A stretch of DNA of 64,000 bases. Source: Sorghum bicolor (taxonomy: Eukaryota > Streptophyta > Magnoliopsida > Poales > Poaceae). Each line of letters begins with the position of its first letter. Position 1 is the first letter of the stretch. The notes under the pieces are model-generated. The model did not search any database. It worked only from the letters and a program-made list of their open reading frames with translations, and was not told the DNA's origin. A program made the translations under genes and the position numbers. The stretch spans positions 10,594,501-10,658,500 of the forward strand of contig NC_012870.2 in NCBI RefSeq assembly GCF_000003195.3, given 5' to 3'. Positions 10,867-26,787 of the stretch are shown here, piece by piece.

Positions 10867-13800
10867 ATGCCTCGCCGCAGCTCAGGTAACCGTCCCCTCT
10901 GGCGCCTCCTAGGGTTTCATTTCGACATTGGGTTGTTCCTTGCGGTGACGGGTCGGGCTGGCTCCTCCCGGATTTGGGGTTCGGGCGCGTAGGTTTGGGC
11001 GTTTCTAGATTTGATTCAGTCGGTATGATTTTGTTGCTCGTTTGTGTTAGTATGTGCAAATTATACTTGGTTTGTGGGTATAGGATTGCGATTTGCGCAT
11101 GATTGCCATGTTTAGTTGCAGAAATAGCTGGATCTGTTTTTTGCGTTCAATGGTCTGGGTCTCCGCCTGTTTAGATAACCCGGATCTGTTTCTTGCGTTC
11201 AATGAGCTGGGTCTCCGCCTGTTTATATAATAATTATATAATTGTAAGGAATAGGCGGGTGTTACTAACCGGTAGAGACCCGATTGCTTCTTGAATAACC
11301 GATTGCAGATATCATCTCTTCGCAGGCGGTTCAGACAGGGGCATAGAGCAAATCTGAATCCCTACGAGGGAAGGGTTATTTACATTGATCCTTTCTCGTT
11401 CGGATTCGTATAGATTTACAAATGTAATACTATGTGTTTTCTTCTGAGGTGTTCTTGAAAACTATTCACTCAGGTTCTAGAAAGTGGATTGAATCTTGTG
11501 AATGTTGTATGTATGTAGCTGTATCCTCAGTTGAGAAGTGCCTCTTTGAGTAGCCATTACAGTCCCACGGTACTGTCTTGGTTTAGTTAGGGGGCGCAAA
11601 GCAATGGGCATCTGATGTCCACTCAGGCCTTTTGAGGGGGCACCTCATCTGTCTTACCAAGAAGTGCCCCCCAAGCAGCCCTAGACATTTATCTACATAA
11701 TCACTGTTTGACCCATCCTTCTCGATGCAATGTTGTTTCTGTTGTTTGTTGGGACTAACTACCCTATGCCTTTTTGAGTAGCCATCATGGTTGTATGTAC
11801 TATCTTGGTTTAGTTATGAGGCACATAGAGATACGTGGCAAAGTCACCTTGGCTAATCAGAGCAACACATCAAGCATTTGTTGGATGTGTTATTTGAAAA
11901 ACCTTACATTGTAGTGTCATCATCTTACCTTTCTTATTGGTCGTTCTCTGCTTATGAGGTTTATTGAATGGTAGACATGTAATGCAAATCACTCGCAAGA
12001 TTGTTTGTGTAGTTGATTAGTATCAAGGTTTCATGGAGCAAAGGCTTTCTGAATGTATTTGTTGGACTGTGATGATCTCATTTATCTAACTGGACTACTT
12101 TGGTAACATATGATGTGCCTCTCGAATAACCAGTTGCTTTGATTAGTATGTTTGCATTTGGTTCAGACAGGGGCACATAACAAATGGGATCATTTGAGGG
12201 AAGGGATCTTGTCTTTGTTCATCCCTTCTTAGATTGATTCCTACAATTACTGCTATTTTTTCATGATCATTATTATTTTGCTAGTGGAAGTGGAGGTTGT
12301 GGTTGTGCGAGCTTTATAGTATCATGGTTTTGTTGGTTTATTTTGTACTCCGTATCTATCTGTCTGCCATTATTATGTGCCAACTTTTCAGATAAATTGT
12401 GTTTACATGCAGCTTTGTTTTTGTATTCTTTATATGCTTATTTTTTTCCCATTGTGTTGGTAGGAAGGTCTGCCCCACGCCCGGCTCCACGTGCTGCTCC
12501 AGTGAGGAACCCACCACAGCCAGGTACTCAATTAATTATCATAGACGATAAATATCTTTAGAACGGACATTCCCATGGTCTGTATGTGTCTTTTGACTCA
12601 ATTGATTATCATAGACGATAAATATCTTTAGAACGGACATTCCCATGGTCTGTATGTGTCTTTTGACTCTGCAGTGTTATGTTGTGAATTTGTGGTACAA
12701 GTATGTAGCTTCAGTTATGTTTTTGTATAGCTGTTTTTGTTCAATTGTTGAAAGTTCAGTTTGTTACTATAACAATGGTTATGACATAAGTCTGCCATAA
12801 GTTTATATTAAAAATTGTTGATTGCATTTGAAGCAGAGTTGATTGCTTTTCAGTTTATATAGGAATTACAGTTTGTTGTGTTTTATTGGAACTAGGATTT
12901 GTTTCATTTCTGTTCCTAATGCTGACACATCAACTTTTGTGGTACAAGCATAATTGTTGATTTCTTTGGAATTAGAATTAATTATGTTTCAGTTTATATT
13001 AGGATTACTGTTCACTGTGTTCGTGTTGGAATTGTAATTTGTTTTATATCTGTCCATAATGTGTTGATTTTTTTTCTTTTTGGCAGCACGCCAGGCTCCT
13101 CCTCCAGCTCCTGTTCGGGATGGTGGTGGCTCCATTCTTGGAGGAATTGGGTCCACCATTGCTCAAGGTAGGTATTCAAAGCTTGTTCTTTTCAGAATAG
13201 CATCAGATATAAACATTATTGTAGTCCTTGAATTAATTTGAACAAGCACTTTGTTTTAGGTATGGCATTTGGTACTGGTAGTGCCATGGCGCACAGGGCT
13301 GTTGATGCTGTAATGGGTCCCCGGACCATTCAGCATGAGACTGTTGTCTCAGAGGCGGCTGCTGCTGCCCCCGCTGCTCCAGCGATGAACACTGATGCTT
13401 GTGGCATCCATTCTAAGGCCTTCCAAGATGTATGTTTGCTTGCCACCTTATGCTGCCTAGTTTTTTCTTAGTTTGGTGCATCAAACATTTGGTTACTCAC
13501 TTTTCTGATGTAGTATAGGTTATGGTGAGTTCTTTATTAGTTGTTCAAGAACTGCATGTTGTTGTTAACATTTTGTTTGATATTCCTTCTACCATCGTGA
13601 AAACCTCCACTTTAAATAAAGGGTCTAAATTGGGTAAAGTGTGGTCCTTGTATTAGTGACTGTCAATTTCCTCCTAGACACTGAAGCTTTCAGTATCGAG
13701 TTGTGCCTCCTAGACATTTTGTTTGATAAGCTTTCAGTATCAAGATTAAATAGCAAGCGTATCATTGTTCTATACTGTTGGCTCTGTTGAAATCTTGTTA

Positions 13801-13948
13801 TGCATTTTATATACTGATTTAATGATGTGTCCTCACTGGATCTTTTTGGTTGATGCAGTGTCTCAACAACTATGGCAGCGACATCAGCAAGTGCCAGTTC
13901 TACCTTGACATGCTGAACGAGTGCCGCCGTGGTGGTGTGTCTGCCTAA
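10867..13948 (+). CDS. Twin CX9C (CHCH) domain protein, CHCHD2/CHCHD10/MIX17-like
   Basis: Five coding exons (10867-10885, 12464-12523, 13087-13167, 13260-13429, 13859-13948) join in phase to a 139-residue protein. The first exon codes only six residues and part of a glycine. The N-terminal half is rich in Ala, Pro and Arg, as expected for a mitochondrial-type leader. A Gly-rich hydrophobic segment follows (GGSILGGIGSTIAQGMAFGT, about 46-65), then an Ala-rich linker. The C-terminus has a complete twin CX9C motif: Cys101-X9-Cys111 and Cys122-X9-Cys132. This is the fold imported and oxidised by the Mia40 pathway in the intermembrane space. Architecture matches the CHCHD2/CHCHD10 (yeast Mix17) family, so a role in respiration or cristae is inferred. 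All introns are GT-AG; intron 1 is about 1.6 kb. Confidence 0.92.
11131..11226 (+). repeat. Tandem duplication in intron 1 of the CHCH gene
   Basis: GATCTGTTTTTTGCGTTCAA...CTCCGCCTGTTTA (from 11131) is repeated about 52 bp later as GATCTGTTTCTTGCGTTCAA...CTCCGCCTGTTTA (from 11183), with few mismatches. Confidence 0.8.
11283..12240 (+). repeat. Diverged direct duplication within intron 1 of the CHCH gene
   Basis: A block near 11283-11400 (GAATAACCGATTGC, GGTTCAGACAGGGGCATA, GAGGGAAGGG) recurs near 12123-12240 (GAATAACCAGTTGC, GGTTCAGACAGGGGCACATA, GAGGGAAGGGATC). A second pair, TTTGAGTAGCCAT...CTTGGTTTAGTTA, occurs near 11545-11590 and 11770-11815. The intron seems to have grown by internal duplications that have since diverged. 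Confidence 0.6.
12526..12665 (+). repeat. 70-bp near-perfect tandem duplication beside a splice donor
   Basis: Copy 1 (12526-12595) and copy 2 (12596-12665) differ at one visible position (ATTAATTATC versus ATTGATTATC). The first copy begins two bases inside intron 2, right after the donor GT at 12524-12525, and the donor itself is not copied. Near-identity points to a recent event. Confidence 0.9.
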
Positions 13949-14778
13949 GCACCTCTATTGGGACTACTCATGGGTTTTCTTTTAACTCTCATGGTATCTC
14001 ATTAATAAGACACCGTGAAACTTGAACCATCTGCTTGAAACGTATGTACCGTGACATCACTGGTCCATCTTGTTGAAGCTATGGTTATACCGTCTTTCCT
14101 GGGAGTGGTACATTCTGTTATCCCGTATTGTTGGAACAGACATCTGTATCTGTGTCTCTGGTGATCATAAATATTTGAATGAACCAGTTATGTTGGAATA
14201 TGTTGTCTCAAGCGAACAAGGCGTTAGTCTATATAGGCGCGACGCTGCCCTTGCTATTCGAGGGGGCTGTTGACCGACGCACACGCGGCATTTCCAATGG
14301 CAACTCCTGGAACATCTGTTCTTCCTCTCCAAGGACCTTGTTCTTTCGCTAACTGCCACGCTCGCCTTCCCGCCACAGCACAAAAAAACATGTTTATTTT
14401 TTATCGCGTTCCAAATAAGGCCCTTTATGATCTTGCCTACCGTTTGCTCCTTGGCAGCTAGCGTTTCCTCGCCACATGCGTTGGCTGATGGCGTTGATGT
14501 TACCTCGCCGCCCACAAACTGCCTTTGCCGTCAGGCTGGCCGCCGCCATCCCGATCCTTCAAGACATTGGAGACGGAACAAACCCTAGCAGTCATACCGT
14601 TGCCATCATCTTCTTCCATTCGATGATGACGCAGCTGTCCCACCGCCTCATCGTGCCACTCATTTGTCCATCTATGGTAAATTGGTAACCAACCAAGGCG
14701 GTTTGAGCCGAACCCAAGGATGATTATATTGCTTGGAGGTTTACAACATCAAGATCTTAGACAAAACAAAATCAGTAT
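13949..14778. other. 3' region of the CHCH gene and intergenic DNA
   Basis: The first 200-300 bases after the stop at 13948 are probably the CHCH gene's 3' UTR. Open frames of about 60-115 codons here show no family resemblance and overlap on both strands; I see no gene. Confidence 0.4.
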
Positions 14779-15126
14779 ATGAGTTGCAAGGAATCGGGAC
14801 ACACCCGGACGGATTTGAGGTGGAACAGAATCCGGAAGAGCAAGGTCCAACAAAAATGCATATTCTTTCTGTGGCTACTCCTACAATGGAAAGTACCATC
14901 TTCAGATAGGATAATCAAGCAAGGCAGACAAACGGACCACACCTGCAAATTGTGTTTCGCTAGGCCAGAATCTCACTTGCATCTAGTAAAATCGTTCAGG
15001 GCAAACAGACCTACTGATTTCAGGGGATCACAACAAACATTAAGCACCGGTGTAACAAACTACTGGATACTTCTCAGCGAGACCGAATCATCACTTACAC
15101 AGGAATATTTGGAAAGAACGATATGA
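14779..15126 (+). pseudogene. LINE retrotransposon remnant (zf-RVT region)
   Basis: The frame encodes a piece resembling the zinc-binding region after the reverse transcriptase of plant LINEs: FFLWLLLQWKVPSSDRIIKQ, then HTCKLCFARPESHLHLV with Cys-x2-Cys and His residues. Family members commonly read like FAWLLLQNRLWTADRL...CPLC...ESxxHLF. Reverse transcriptase and endonuclease are absent and the downstream part is degenerate, so this is a dead 3' fragment. Confidence 0.6.
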
Positions 15127-15338
15127 CAGGATTTTTTGATACAAGTCAAAATCATCGCAACAGATTATGCATGCGACTATGTAGGATGTCTCTATGGTGT
15201 CCCAAACGTCGTTGGCAGATGAAGTAGTTCGCTCTCTTCTAATCAGCTAGAGGGATTCTGTTGGTCTTACATCTCGTTTCTGTTTGTAATAATTATAACA
15301 GTTCTACGTTCTACTATTGTACGGCTTTCTTCTATATA

Positions 15339-15581
15339 GGGCTTGTTTAGTTCCAAAAAAATTAGCAAAATCGACACTGTAGCATTTTCGTTTGTATTTG
15401 ACAAAAATTGTCCAATTATGGACTAACTAGGCTCAAAAGATTCGTCTCGTCAATTTCGACCAAACTGTGCAATTAGTTTTTATTTTCATCTATATTTAAT
15501 ACTCCATGCATGCATCTAAAGATTCGATGTGACGGAGAATCTGAAAAATTTTGCAAAAGTTTTTGGGAACTAAACAAGGCC
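15339..15581. mobile_element. Tourist-like MITE, intact ends
   Basis: Begins GGGCTTGTTTAGTTCC and ends GGGAACTAAACAAGGCC; ATA on both sides (15336-15338, 15582-15584) fits a 3-bp target duplication. About 243 bp, non-coding. Confidence 0.85.
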
Positions 15582-15584
15582 ATA

Positions 15585-17600
15585 ATGATTTGGCAGGCAC
15601 CTGCCTAGTAGTTTGCGTTTGCCACAGCATCTGTTTAACAGCCAGCACCAATGTAGGGGTCACTGCATTGTGGGTTCATTTATGCCGCACCGAATGGTTC
15701 ATGTGATGTTGATACAGCATTGTGTGTCTGTTGTCCGGCCAATGTAGCCATGCAAATGCAGGGGATGATGCACTCAAGCGGCAAGCTGCAATGACTTTGG
15801 TTTCCCTCGTAAATTGATAGGAGCTCCAACAGCTTTTGAGCATACCGTTTGTTTGTCCTCGTGGTTGAAGAAAAAAAGGGCTTATGTGGCATTTACATGT
15901 GTTAGCATCCCGCGACGCATTGTGAAAATCATTCTTTTAAAATGTTGTCGATTCTTGTGAGATGCAGGGAAAGGTTGGCATGCCGGGCTCCGAATTGGGG
16001 ATTTGGGACCAGCCCTGTAACCATAAAAAGGCTTTCCATTGCCCCCCAAAAAATTTTAAAAAATATTTAGTATATATACTCTTTAATAACATGTACATAT
16101 ATATAATATATCGCTATATACAATTGCTAGTATACTCAGCCCATACAACAACCTCAACACTCCACGTTCACAACTATTTTATCATCGTTTGGTGGTTATA
16201 TGCATGTTGATGAACTTTATCATTTTTATCCGTACCTTATGATTAAAATTCTAAATTCGCCACTATGTTGTACTATTAGTAACTTGCAAGTCACACATCG
16301 TGAAGGCCGAGTTCGCCGTGCCGAATTGTCGCTGTGAGCCAGATGCGGTTGCGGCGACTACTCGTCGTACTATAAACTACGACCACCAGCTCCACGGCCG
16401 CTGGGACGGAGATAAGTTCATCTATCCACGTCATGAGCGGTCTGGCTCGACGAGGTTCAATGCACCTGGACACCCGCCTTATCTCGGATCCCTGTCGTGC
16501 GTCGTGGTTGGCGATCGTCGCAGTCGCGCAGCACAGCTTGGCAGCCAAAGCTGCTTTCATAATTCATTCATATGCAAAATGTGGGCGATCGATCCTTGGT
16601 CGCGGCAGTACCGCTGGAGTCGTGACAATCACTTCAAACAGCTGGAGGCCCAATAGAAGTTTTTCCTTTTTCTCCTTTGGATTTGGAAAGTAGGAGTTGG
16701 AGTCATGGAGCCTTTTTTTTTTTGTCACGAAAAGATGAGATGACATCTTGATCCGCGGCACACGAAACACCAACCGATTCCGGCGACCGGGGACGTCGCC
16801 GGAGAGAAAAAGCCAGGCGATGCAGCATGGCACGGCAGTCCCCCAGTCCCAAGAACTGGACAAGGACGTGCGGACGCCGTGCAGCCGGTGCGGATCGATG
16901 GCAGATGCAGATGAGGATGACGCGGAGTACGTACTGTACGTGTCTGGGAAGGCCAGGCCACCACGGCCCACGGGGTCTTCCGCGAGCCCGGGAACGGACA
17001 ACCTCGACTGGATCCTGTAGGCCACCAGGATCTCTACGCGTCCCGGCAGGGCCAGCGGCCAGTTTGGTATACATCCAGTCCGGTGTCCGGTCACGGTCAG
17101 CTCACCTTACTCGTCTCCCCTTCACCAATACTCGTCTCCCCTTCACCAACCTACCCGACTCGACGCCAATATTGTCACTTCACTTGTCTGGTTGGTGCAC
17201 GGCTGCACGCTGGGATTGCTTGTTGGAGTACAAGTAGCAGTAGAATAGACTCCTAGAGTGCTGTCTTAGTGTCTTTTATCCTCGGTGAAAATCAGTTCCC
17301 AACGACAACGACATCTGTTTTCGGTTCTTCAGATACACCAATGACAAGCGGACAGCGCTGTACATGCCTTCTTTTTTAAAGAAAAAATAAGCAGGAAGTC
17401 CAGTGGCGTACGTAATCGTTTAATCTGAGTCCACAAATAAGATAAACTAAAAGCAGCCTATGCAACGTGCGATTGATTAAGAAAAAAAAAAGTGGACGCA
17501 AAGAGAAACACCAGGCACCACTCACTAGTCACTAGTACATCTCACGAGAGATGAGCACTACACTACGAGAATGAACTGTGGACCAGAGAAATGATAAAAA
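15585..17600. other. Intergenic stretch without a supported gene
   Basis: AT-rich to about 16260, then GC-rich from about 16290 to 17230. The GC-rich part opens several overlapping frames on both strands (up to 176 codons) with no domain, no conserved motif and no exon structure I can defend. It may be decayed transposon or gene-fragment DNA. Confidence 0.35.
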
Positions 17601-17630
17601 CCAACGAACAATTTTTTTCCCCTTGTCCTC

Positions 17631-17636
17631 TTTATT
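17631..17636 (-). terminator. Polyadenylation signal of the gamma-glutamyl peptidase gene
   Basis: AATAAA on the minus strand about 190 bp after the stop codon at 17826-17828, a plausible near-upstream polyadenylation element. Confidence 0.5.
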
Positions 17637-17825
17637 AATGCTTCGTTCAATAGTAGTTTCTGTACAACTCTTGAGCTCTGATGAAGCACAAAACAAGGAT
17701 GAAAAAAACCTAGGCATCCAATGGAATGCTCCCAATTTCCTCCTGCTCCTGTGGTAACTTGCTCCTCCTCCTCCCTCGTCAGCTTAAGCCTGCCTTGCCT
17801 TTTAATTAGTGGAAATGCATGCATG

Positions 17826-21716
<3,891 letters not shown>

Positions 21717-21859
21717 GGCTGGCGGCGGCGCGGGCAGGCGGGGTCTCCGGCCCGGGAATGGAGGCGGGGATCGGGGGTGGCCTTCGCTTGCGGGTCTGAG
21801 GGGGCGGAGAGGAATGGGGGAGAAGCTGGAAGCCGAGGCCGCTATTTAAAGCAAGCCCG

Positions 21860-22409
21860 AGCGGTTTTCCCTCGGAAAATTAATTGTTTTTCTTTTTCGC
21901 CCCTGATTTTTTTTTTTTTGCGATTCTGTTTTTTTTTTTTTCACCGTGGCTAGCCGCTAGGTGCTAGTGCTACTAGCATATGGTATGGCAACGGGCACGG
22001 CGGCGGGCGGCGGGGCAACCGGCGATTGCGCGGGCTGATTTGGACTGCGCCTGCGCGTGTCACCTTCACTTCCTTGCCGGGTCTTTCTCAGGGTGCCGCT
22101 TTCCGATCCTCCGACTCCGATACCTTTCCACTTGTGTGTTTCTTCTCTGTTTGGCTACAAATTTCTTTCCACCAAATTTGATGCAAAAATATATGTATAT
22201 TGGTATATTTTAGGATTTCTTTTTTTTGGAAAAAAAATATTTTAGGATTTGTTGTAACGCATTGGTGGTTTGTGCGTGTGCAAATGCCGTTAGCCTAACG
22301 CCCTAACTGTGACCAGCAGGACCAAAGACCGGCGACGGCGGTCGGAAATCTCGGTTACAACTTTGAGTGAATCGTCAGCAGTTACATCGGAGAAAACAGA
22401 GCATGGCTT
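21860..22409. other. 5' flank of the peptidase gene; no gene seen
   Basis: Contains poly-T tracts near 21908 and 21930 and a GC-rich patch around 21990-22060. On the minus strand TTTAAATAGC near 21843-21852, about 130 bp before the ATG at 21716, is a possible TATA element. Beyond that I see nothing specific. Confidence 0.35.
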
Positions 22410-22649
22410 CGTAGTGTCTTCCACCCAACATCCAAAAACTTTTCAAAATTTCCTATCACATCGAATGTTTAGATGCATGCATAGAGTATTAAATATAAAC
22501 GAAAATAAAAACTAATTACACAGTTTGGTCAAAATTTACGAAACGAATCTTTTAAACCTAGTTAGTCCATGATTGGACAATAATTACCACTGACAAACGA
22601 AAATGCTACATTGTCACGAAAACATTTCGGCAAGGAACTAAACAAGGCC
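22410..22649. mobile_element. Tourist-like MITE, left end decayed
   Basis: The body contains CTATCACATCGAATGTTTAG, ACTAATTACACAGTTTGGTC and TAGTTAGTCCATGATTGGAC; the right end reads GGAACTAAACAAGGCC. The left terminal repeat is no longer recognisable. Confidence 0.7.
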
Positions 22650-22724
22650 TTGCTCTCAGAAATGAGCATGGAAAAATGTGTGTGAGTGTGACCAGACTAG
22701 ACCAGATCAACAACATTGTGGTTC

Positions 22725-22925
22725 GTCTTCACTCCAAATAAAAAAATTAAGATTTTTTATCGTATCGAATATTATGACACATTCATGAAGCATTAAACAT
22801 ATACAAAAATAAAAAGTAATTATACAGTTTGACTATAAATCGCGAGATAAATCTTTTAAACCTAGTTAGTTAATAATTGAATAATATTTGACAAATAAAA
22901 ACAAAAATACTACCGTCACAGGTAC
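22725..22925. mobile_element. Tourist-like MITE, heavily decayed
   Basis: Core remnants TATCGTATCGAATATTATGA, AATTATACAGTTTGACTATA and TCGCGAGATAAATCTTTTAA match the local Tourist family, but neither terminus survives. Confidence 0.6.
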
Positions 22926-22974
22926 AAGCCATGCAAATTGCACTCCATGGAATCCGCTGGTTGTCACGAAACCA

Positions 22975-23226
22975 GGGTCTTGTTTAGTTCTGAAAAGTGA
23001 AAAGTGAAAAGTTTTCGGTACTGTAGCACTTTCGTTTGTTTATGACAAATATTATCCCATCATAGACTAATTAGGATCAAAAGCTTCATCTCGTGATTTA
23101 CAGCTAAACTGTGTAATTAGTTTTTGTTTGTGTCTATATTTAATGTTTCATGCATGTGCCACAAGATTTGATGTGACGAGAAATCTTAAAAACTTTTTAG
23201 TTTTCAGGTTGAACTAAACAAGCCCC
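22975..23226. mobile_element. Tourist-like MITE, reverse orientation
   Basis: Begins GGGTCTTGTTTAGTTCTG and ends GTTGAACTAAACAAGCCCC. The interior reads as the reverse orientation of the family (ATCATAGACTAATTAGGATC, CATGCATGTGCCACAAGATT). Confidence 0.75.
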
Positions 23227-24267
23227 AGCTGCGTAGACTGCCGCTTTCACTCCTGTCCTCTGCTGGCCATGCCAGTGGACGGCGAGACAAATGGCGTCGT
23301 GGCGGCGACGTACGCGCCAATAGGAAAACCACGGCATCCGCACGAGCTCCGAGGTGTCCGAGGCGCCCAACTATCGCAAGCTACCAGAGGTTCGCTTGGG
23401 GGCCGGAAAAACCTCACCTCACGCCGCGCGCGTCCGTGCAAAGGCATTTTACCGGCCTTTTGGACCTGGACACGGTTTTGGGGAGGAAAATAAAGCGTCC
23501 AGGTTCAATGAACCACCACGTTGGTTGAAGGTGAAGCAAGAAACCTCACTGACGGAGTTTGGATACGGTACCGACTTCGCTTTCGGTGGCGTTCGCCGAA
23601 TTTCGCCATTGGCGAAAAATTGGCCGAATGTTGACTTTGTTCGTGATCGTGAAAATGGATGGATTGTTTAACAAATGTTTTTTTTGCGGCGCAAGGCAAA
23701 CGAGTCATGCATTTCTCGTTATGGTAAAATGAAAGGGATCTATTTGTTCTGTTTGTGTCATCTCCATGCACAAGCAATAATTTAGTTATTTGCTATGTTG
23801 TCTAGTCTACATACCGCCTCATCAGTCATATCATCGTCTATATATTGTGGGACTTTATTTGTACTTAACTCAAATACAATATATTCAAAATCGTACTCGA
23901 TAGAATATATAGAATATAAAATATAGGAGGAGGATCTATATATATCAGCCACTCGTTTGAAATCTTAGATTTTAGTCACTCGCTCATGCATGCGACATAT
24001 GGATAAAGTGGATAACAAAGAAGGCAACAAATGTGGGCCCCTTAATCTCACCTTTGGAACATACCATATCTTGACAAAAGTTTTTTTTCTAGACCATCTT
24101 TGTCAAATATTTACTGCCTAATAAGACTGTAACAGGAACACAAAAACTCCAAGTATATAATTCAATATATGTTGCGTTTGCCGTTTGGAAATACTGCATT
24201 CACTTTGAGGTTCCCCCAAATTAAATTTCACATAAATAAAACCGTATCACACTAGGCAATTACTCTA

Positions 24268-24540
24268 GTATACTCTCTCCGAACAGAAAAAAACGTAATT
24301 ATAGAAAATATGACGGTCAAACTAACTCAAATTTGATTAAATTTATAAAAAATAATATTAGTGTTTACATCTCTAAATAAATAGATTCTAAAAATATATT
24401 GTACAACTAATATAATAATATTTATTTTGTTTTGTGAGTGTTAATATTTTTTTATATAACTACAGTTAAAGTTTAAATTGTTTTGACTTTTACAGATATG
24501 ATAATTATAATTTTTTTTTATAGACGGGAGCCCGTAGTAT
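24268..24540. mobile_element. Stowaway-like MITE, decayed
   Basis: TACTCTCTCCGAACAGAAAA at the left, an AT-rich body and GACGGGAGCCCGTAGTA at the right resemble weakened Stowaway termini with TA flanks. Confidence 0.4.
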
Positions 24541-24696
24541 ATGTTTGACGAGCAAAAGCGTATACCAAATCGATTGACAAGAGAGTTCAGTTCTGTGCTC
24601 AGAGTGGGGTAGGTTCGGTCCGTTCCCTACAATTTTGCAAAAAAAAGAGAGAGAACATATAGTATCTGACGTCATTTATACAGTACAGCAATACTA

Positions 24697-24939
24697 GGCC
24701 TTGTTTAGTTCACTCTGGAAACCAAAAAGTTTTCAAGATTTCCCGTCACATCGAATCTTGTGGCACATGCATGAAACATTAAATATAGATGAAAATAAAA
24801 AATAATTACACAGTTTAACTGGAAATCACGAGACGAATCTTTTGATCCTAGTTAGTCTATGATTAGATAATATTTGTCATAAACAAACGAAAATGTTACA
24901 GTTCCGAAAAGTTTTCACTTTTCGGAACTAAACAAGGCC
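24697..24939. mobile_element. Tourist-like MITE, intact ends
   Basis: GGCCTTGTTTAGTTCACTCT to TTTCGGAACTAAACAAGGCC, flanked by CTA (24694-24696, 24940-24942). It is 243 bp, the same length as the copy at 19220-19462. Confidence 0.92.
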
Positions 24940-24942
24940 CTA

Positions 24943-26113
24943 GTACTGTTATTGAACCCGAAACTATAGGAAATGGTACTCGATCTTACACGTACGTTAG
25001 GAATGTAAAATTATTATTATTTTTAATTTCAAATATTTCCAGAGTACGTACAGTAGTAGTAGTAATAGTATTTTGTTATTACCAAGGGGGTACGTACGTA
25101 CACGTGCGACCGTGCAGCGACATGCACATGCAAACACCGCGTGAGGGAATACCGAGGCGAGGCCCACATGCGCTGGGCCGCCTGCATGTGAGTGACACCA
25201 CCGATTCGGATCTTTTTTGTCAGTCCCCGCGTATCTATGGCCTTGTTTCACAAAAAAATTTACTGTGTTCGTACCGCCGCAAAGTGCTGTACTACATTTC
25301 TTTTCTTCCTTTAACGTTTGTATAGACTAGTATAGTTCAAAGCTTTTGTTTTTGACAAGTAGTAGTTTAAAGCTTTGTGATCGACGAATTTTAAGACGCT
25401 TTGAGTTTATCAGTTAAATCTATTAGTAATTAATAGTATTTTTTAAAACAAACCAGTCAACAATAATTTCTACCATGACTTATCAGCTAATAGAACAAGA
25501 CGAAGTCATTTCCCACATCTCTCTATAGCTCCTTTTTTTTTTCTGTCGCCTGCGTACATGTTCAAGATTCATGAATCAGGCACTGTTATTAATTTTGTCT
25601 TTCACTGCCATACCAAAGCTAACACTAAATATATGTGCGGTAATCAAATTAAACCTGATAGTATTAAATCAGCCGGCGCAGAACATTCGGATCAATAGAA
25701 TCTGTTACATATGTACATTTAACCATTTTAGAATATGTTACTAATTTGGTAGCAAAATGCAATGAATAAGATGCGGTGCGTAAATGAATCAAGCAATAAT
25801 TATTCAAGTGGGTCAGAATTAAATAAGAGACGATGCAAATAAAACCGGATGCGATTCGAATAATCGGCGTGTAAATGTACGTAGTAAACTATTGACGGGA
25901 TACTCCTATATGCACAATAATAAAACAATGCAATAAATATGGATGATCATAACACTCTGAGAGAATATTCGGGGTCTCCTGTTAAAATGAATTGAACGTT
26001 TCCAGTTTTGGCAGTAATAAAGACCGATTAATTGTGCGTAACTTACTTGCACCGTCTCAAATGGAATGGATTCCGCATGGGAATCGGGATATATATATAT
26101 ATATGTGTTGCCA
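24943..26113. other. AT-rich intergenic DNA, no gene seen
   Basis: Low-complexity and AT-rich with scattered short frames; I find no domain, exon pattern or repeat unit that can be named. Confidence 0.4.
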
Positions 26114-26116
26114 TTA

Positions 26117-26322
26117 GGGCACTCACAATACAATACTCTATCACAGAGTCTAAGACAATTAATTACATATGATTTATGGTATTTTGCTGATGTGGCAGTA
26201 TATTTATTAAAGAAAGAGGTAGAAAAAATAAGACTCCAAGTCTTATTTAGACTCTAAGTCCACATTGTTCGAGGTAATAAATAACTTTAGACTCTATGAT
26301 AGAGTCTGTATTGTGAGTGCCC
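26117..26322. mobile_element. MITE with GGGCACTCACAATAC termini
   Basis: GGGCACTCACAATACAATAC at the left and GTCTGTATTGTGAGTGCCC at the right are inverted repeats. TTA flanks both ends (26114-26116, 26323-26325). The 206-bp length and 3-bp duplication fit a small PIF/Harbinger MITE. A related degenerate segment follows directly to about 26544 (ATTGGGAGTGCCC). Confidence 0.8.
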
Positions 26323-26787
26323 TTAGAGGCTTATTGTGGTTTCTATAGACATTAATTGTAGTGCCACCTAAGCATTTTGCTGATGTGACAATATAGTTAT
26401 TGAAGAGAGAGTAAAAATCATAGAAACTGGGTCTAAGTTAGAAACCATGTCTACACAAAAATCCAAGACATGAAGTGATATGATTGGCTAAGAATGGAGA
26501 GAGAATGAATGTGATTGGATATATTTCTAGCATTGGGAGTGCCCTTACTATTGCGCACCTGCCGTCTAGCTAAGATTCCTAAACGTAATAACTGAAAATT
26601 TCTTTCTTCCCCGCCCCTAGCTTGCAGTCTACTACCATGCATCTCACTCATTAATTTTTGCTAGTATACTAATCATTGATTTCTGTAATTGATTTATTTC
26701 CTTTCACTTGGAGTATCACCAAAATGAGCTGATTTTGACAGAAGCCATGCTCTTTTTTTCTTTGACAGAAGAAGCCATGCTTTATTA

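Noticed and set aside
16290..17240. Possible gene in a GC-rich block
   Set aside because: Overlapping frames on both strands, no domain and no splice-compatible structure.
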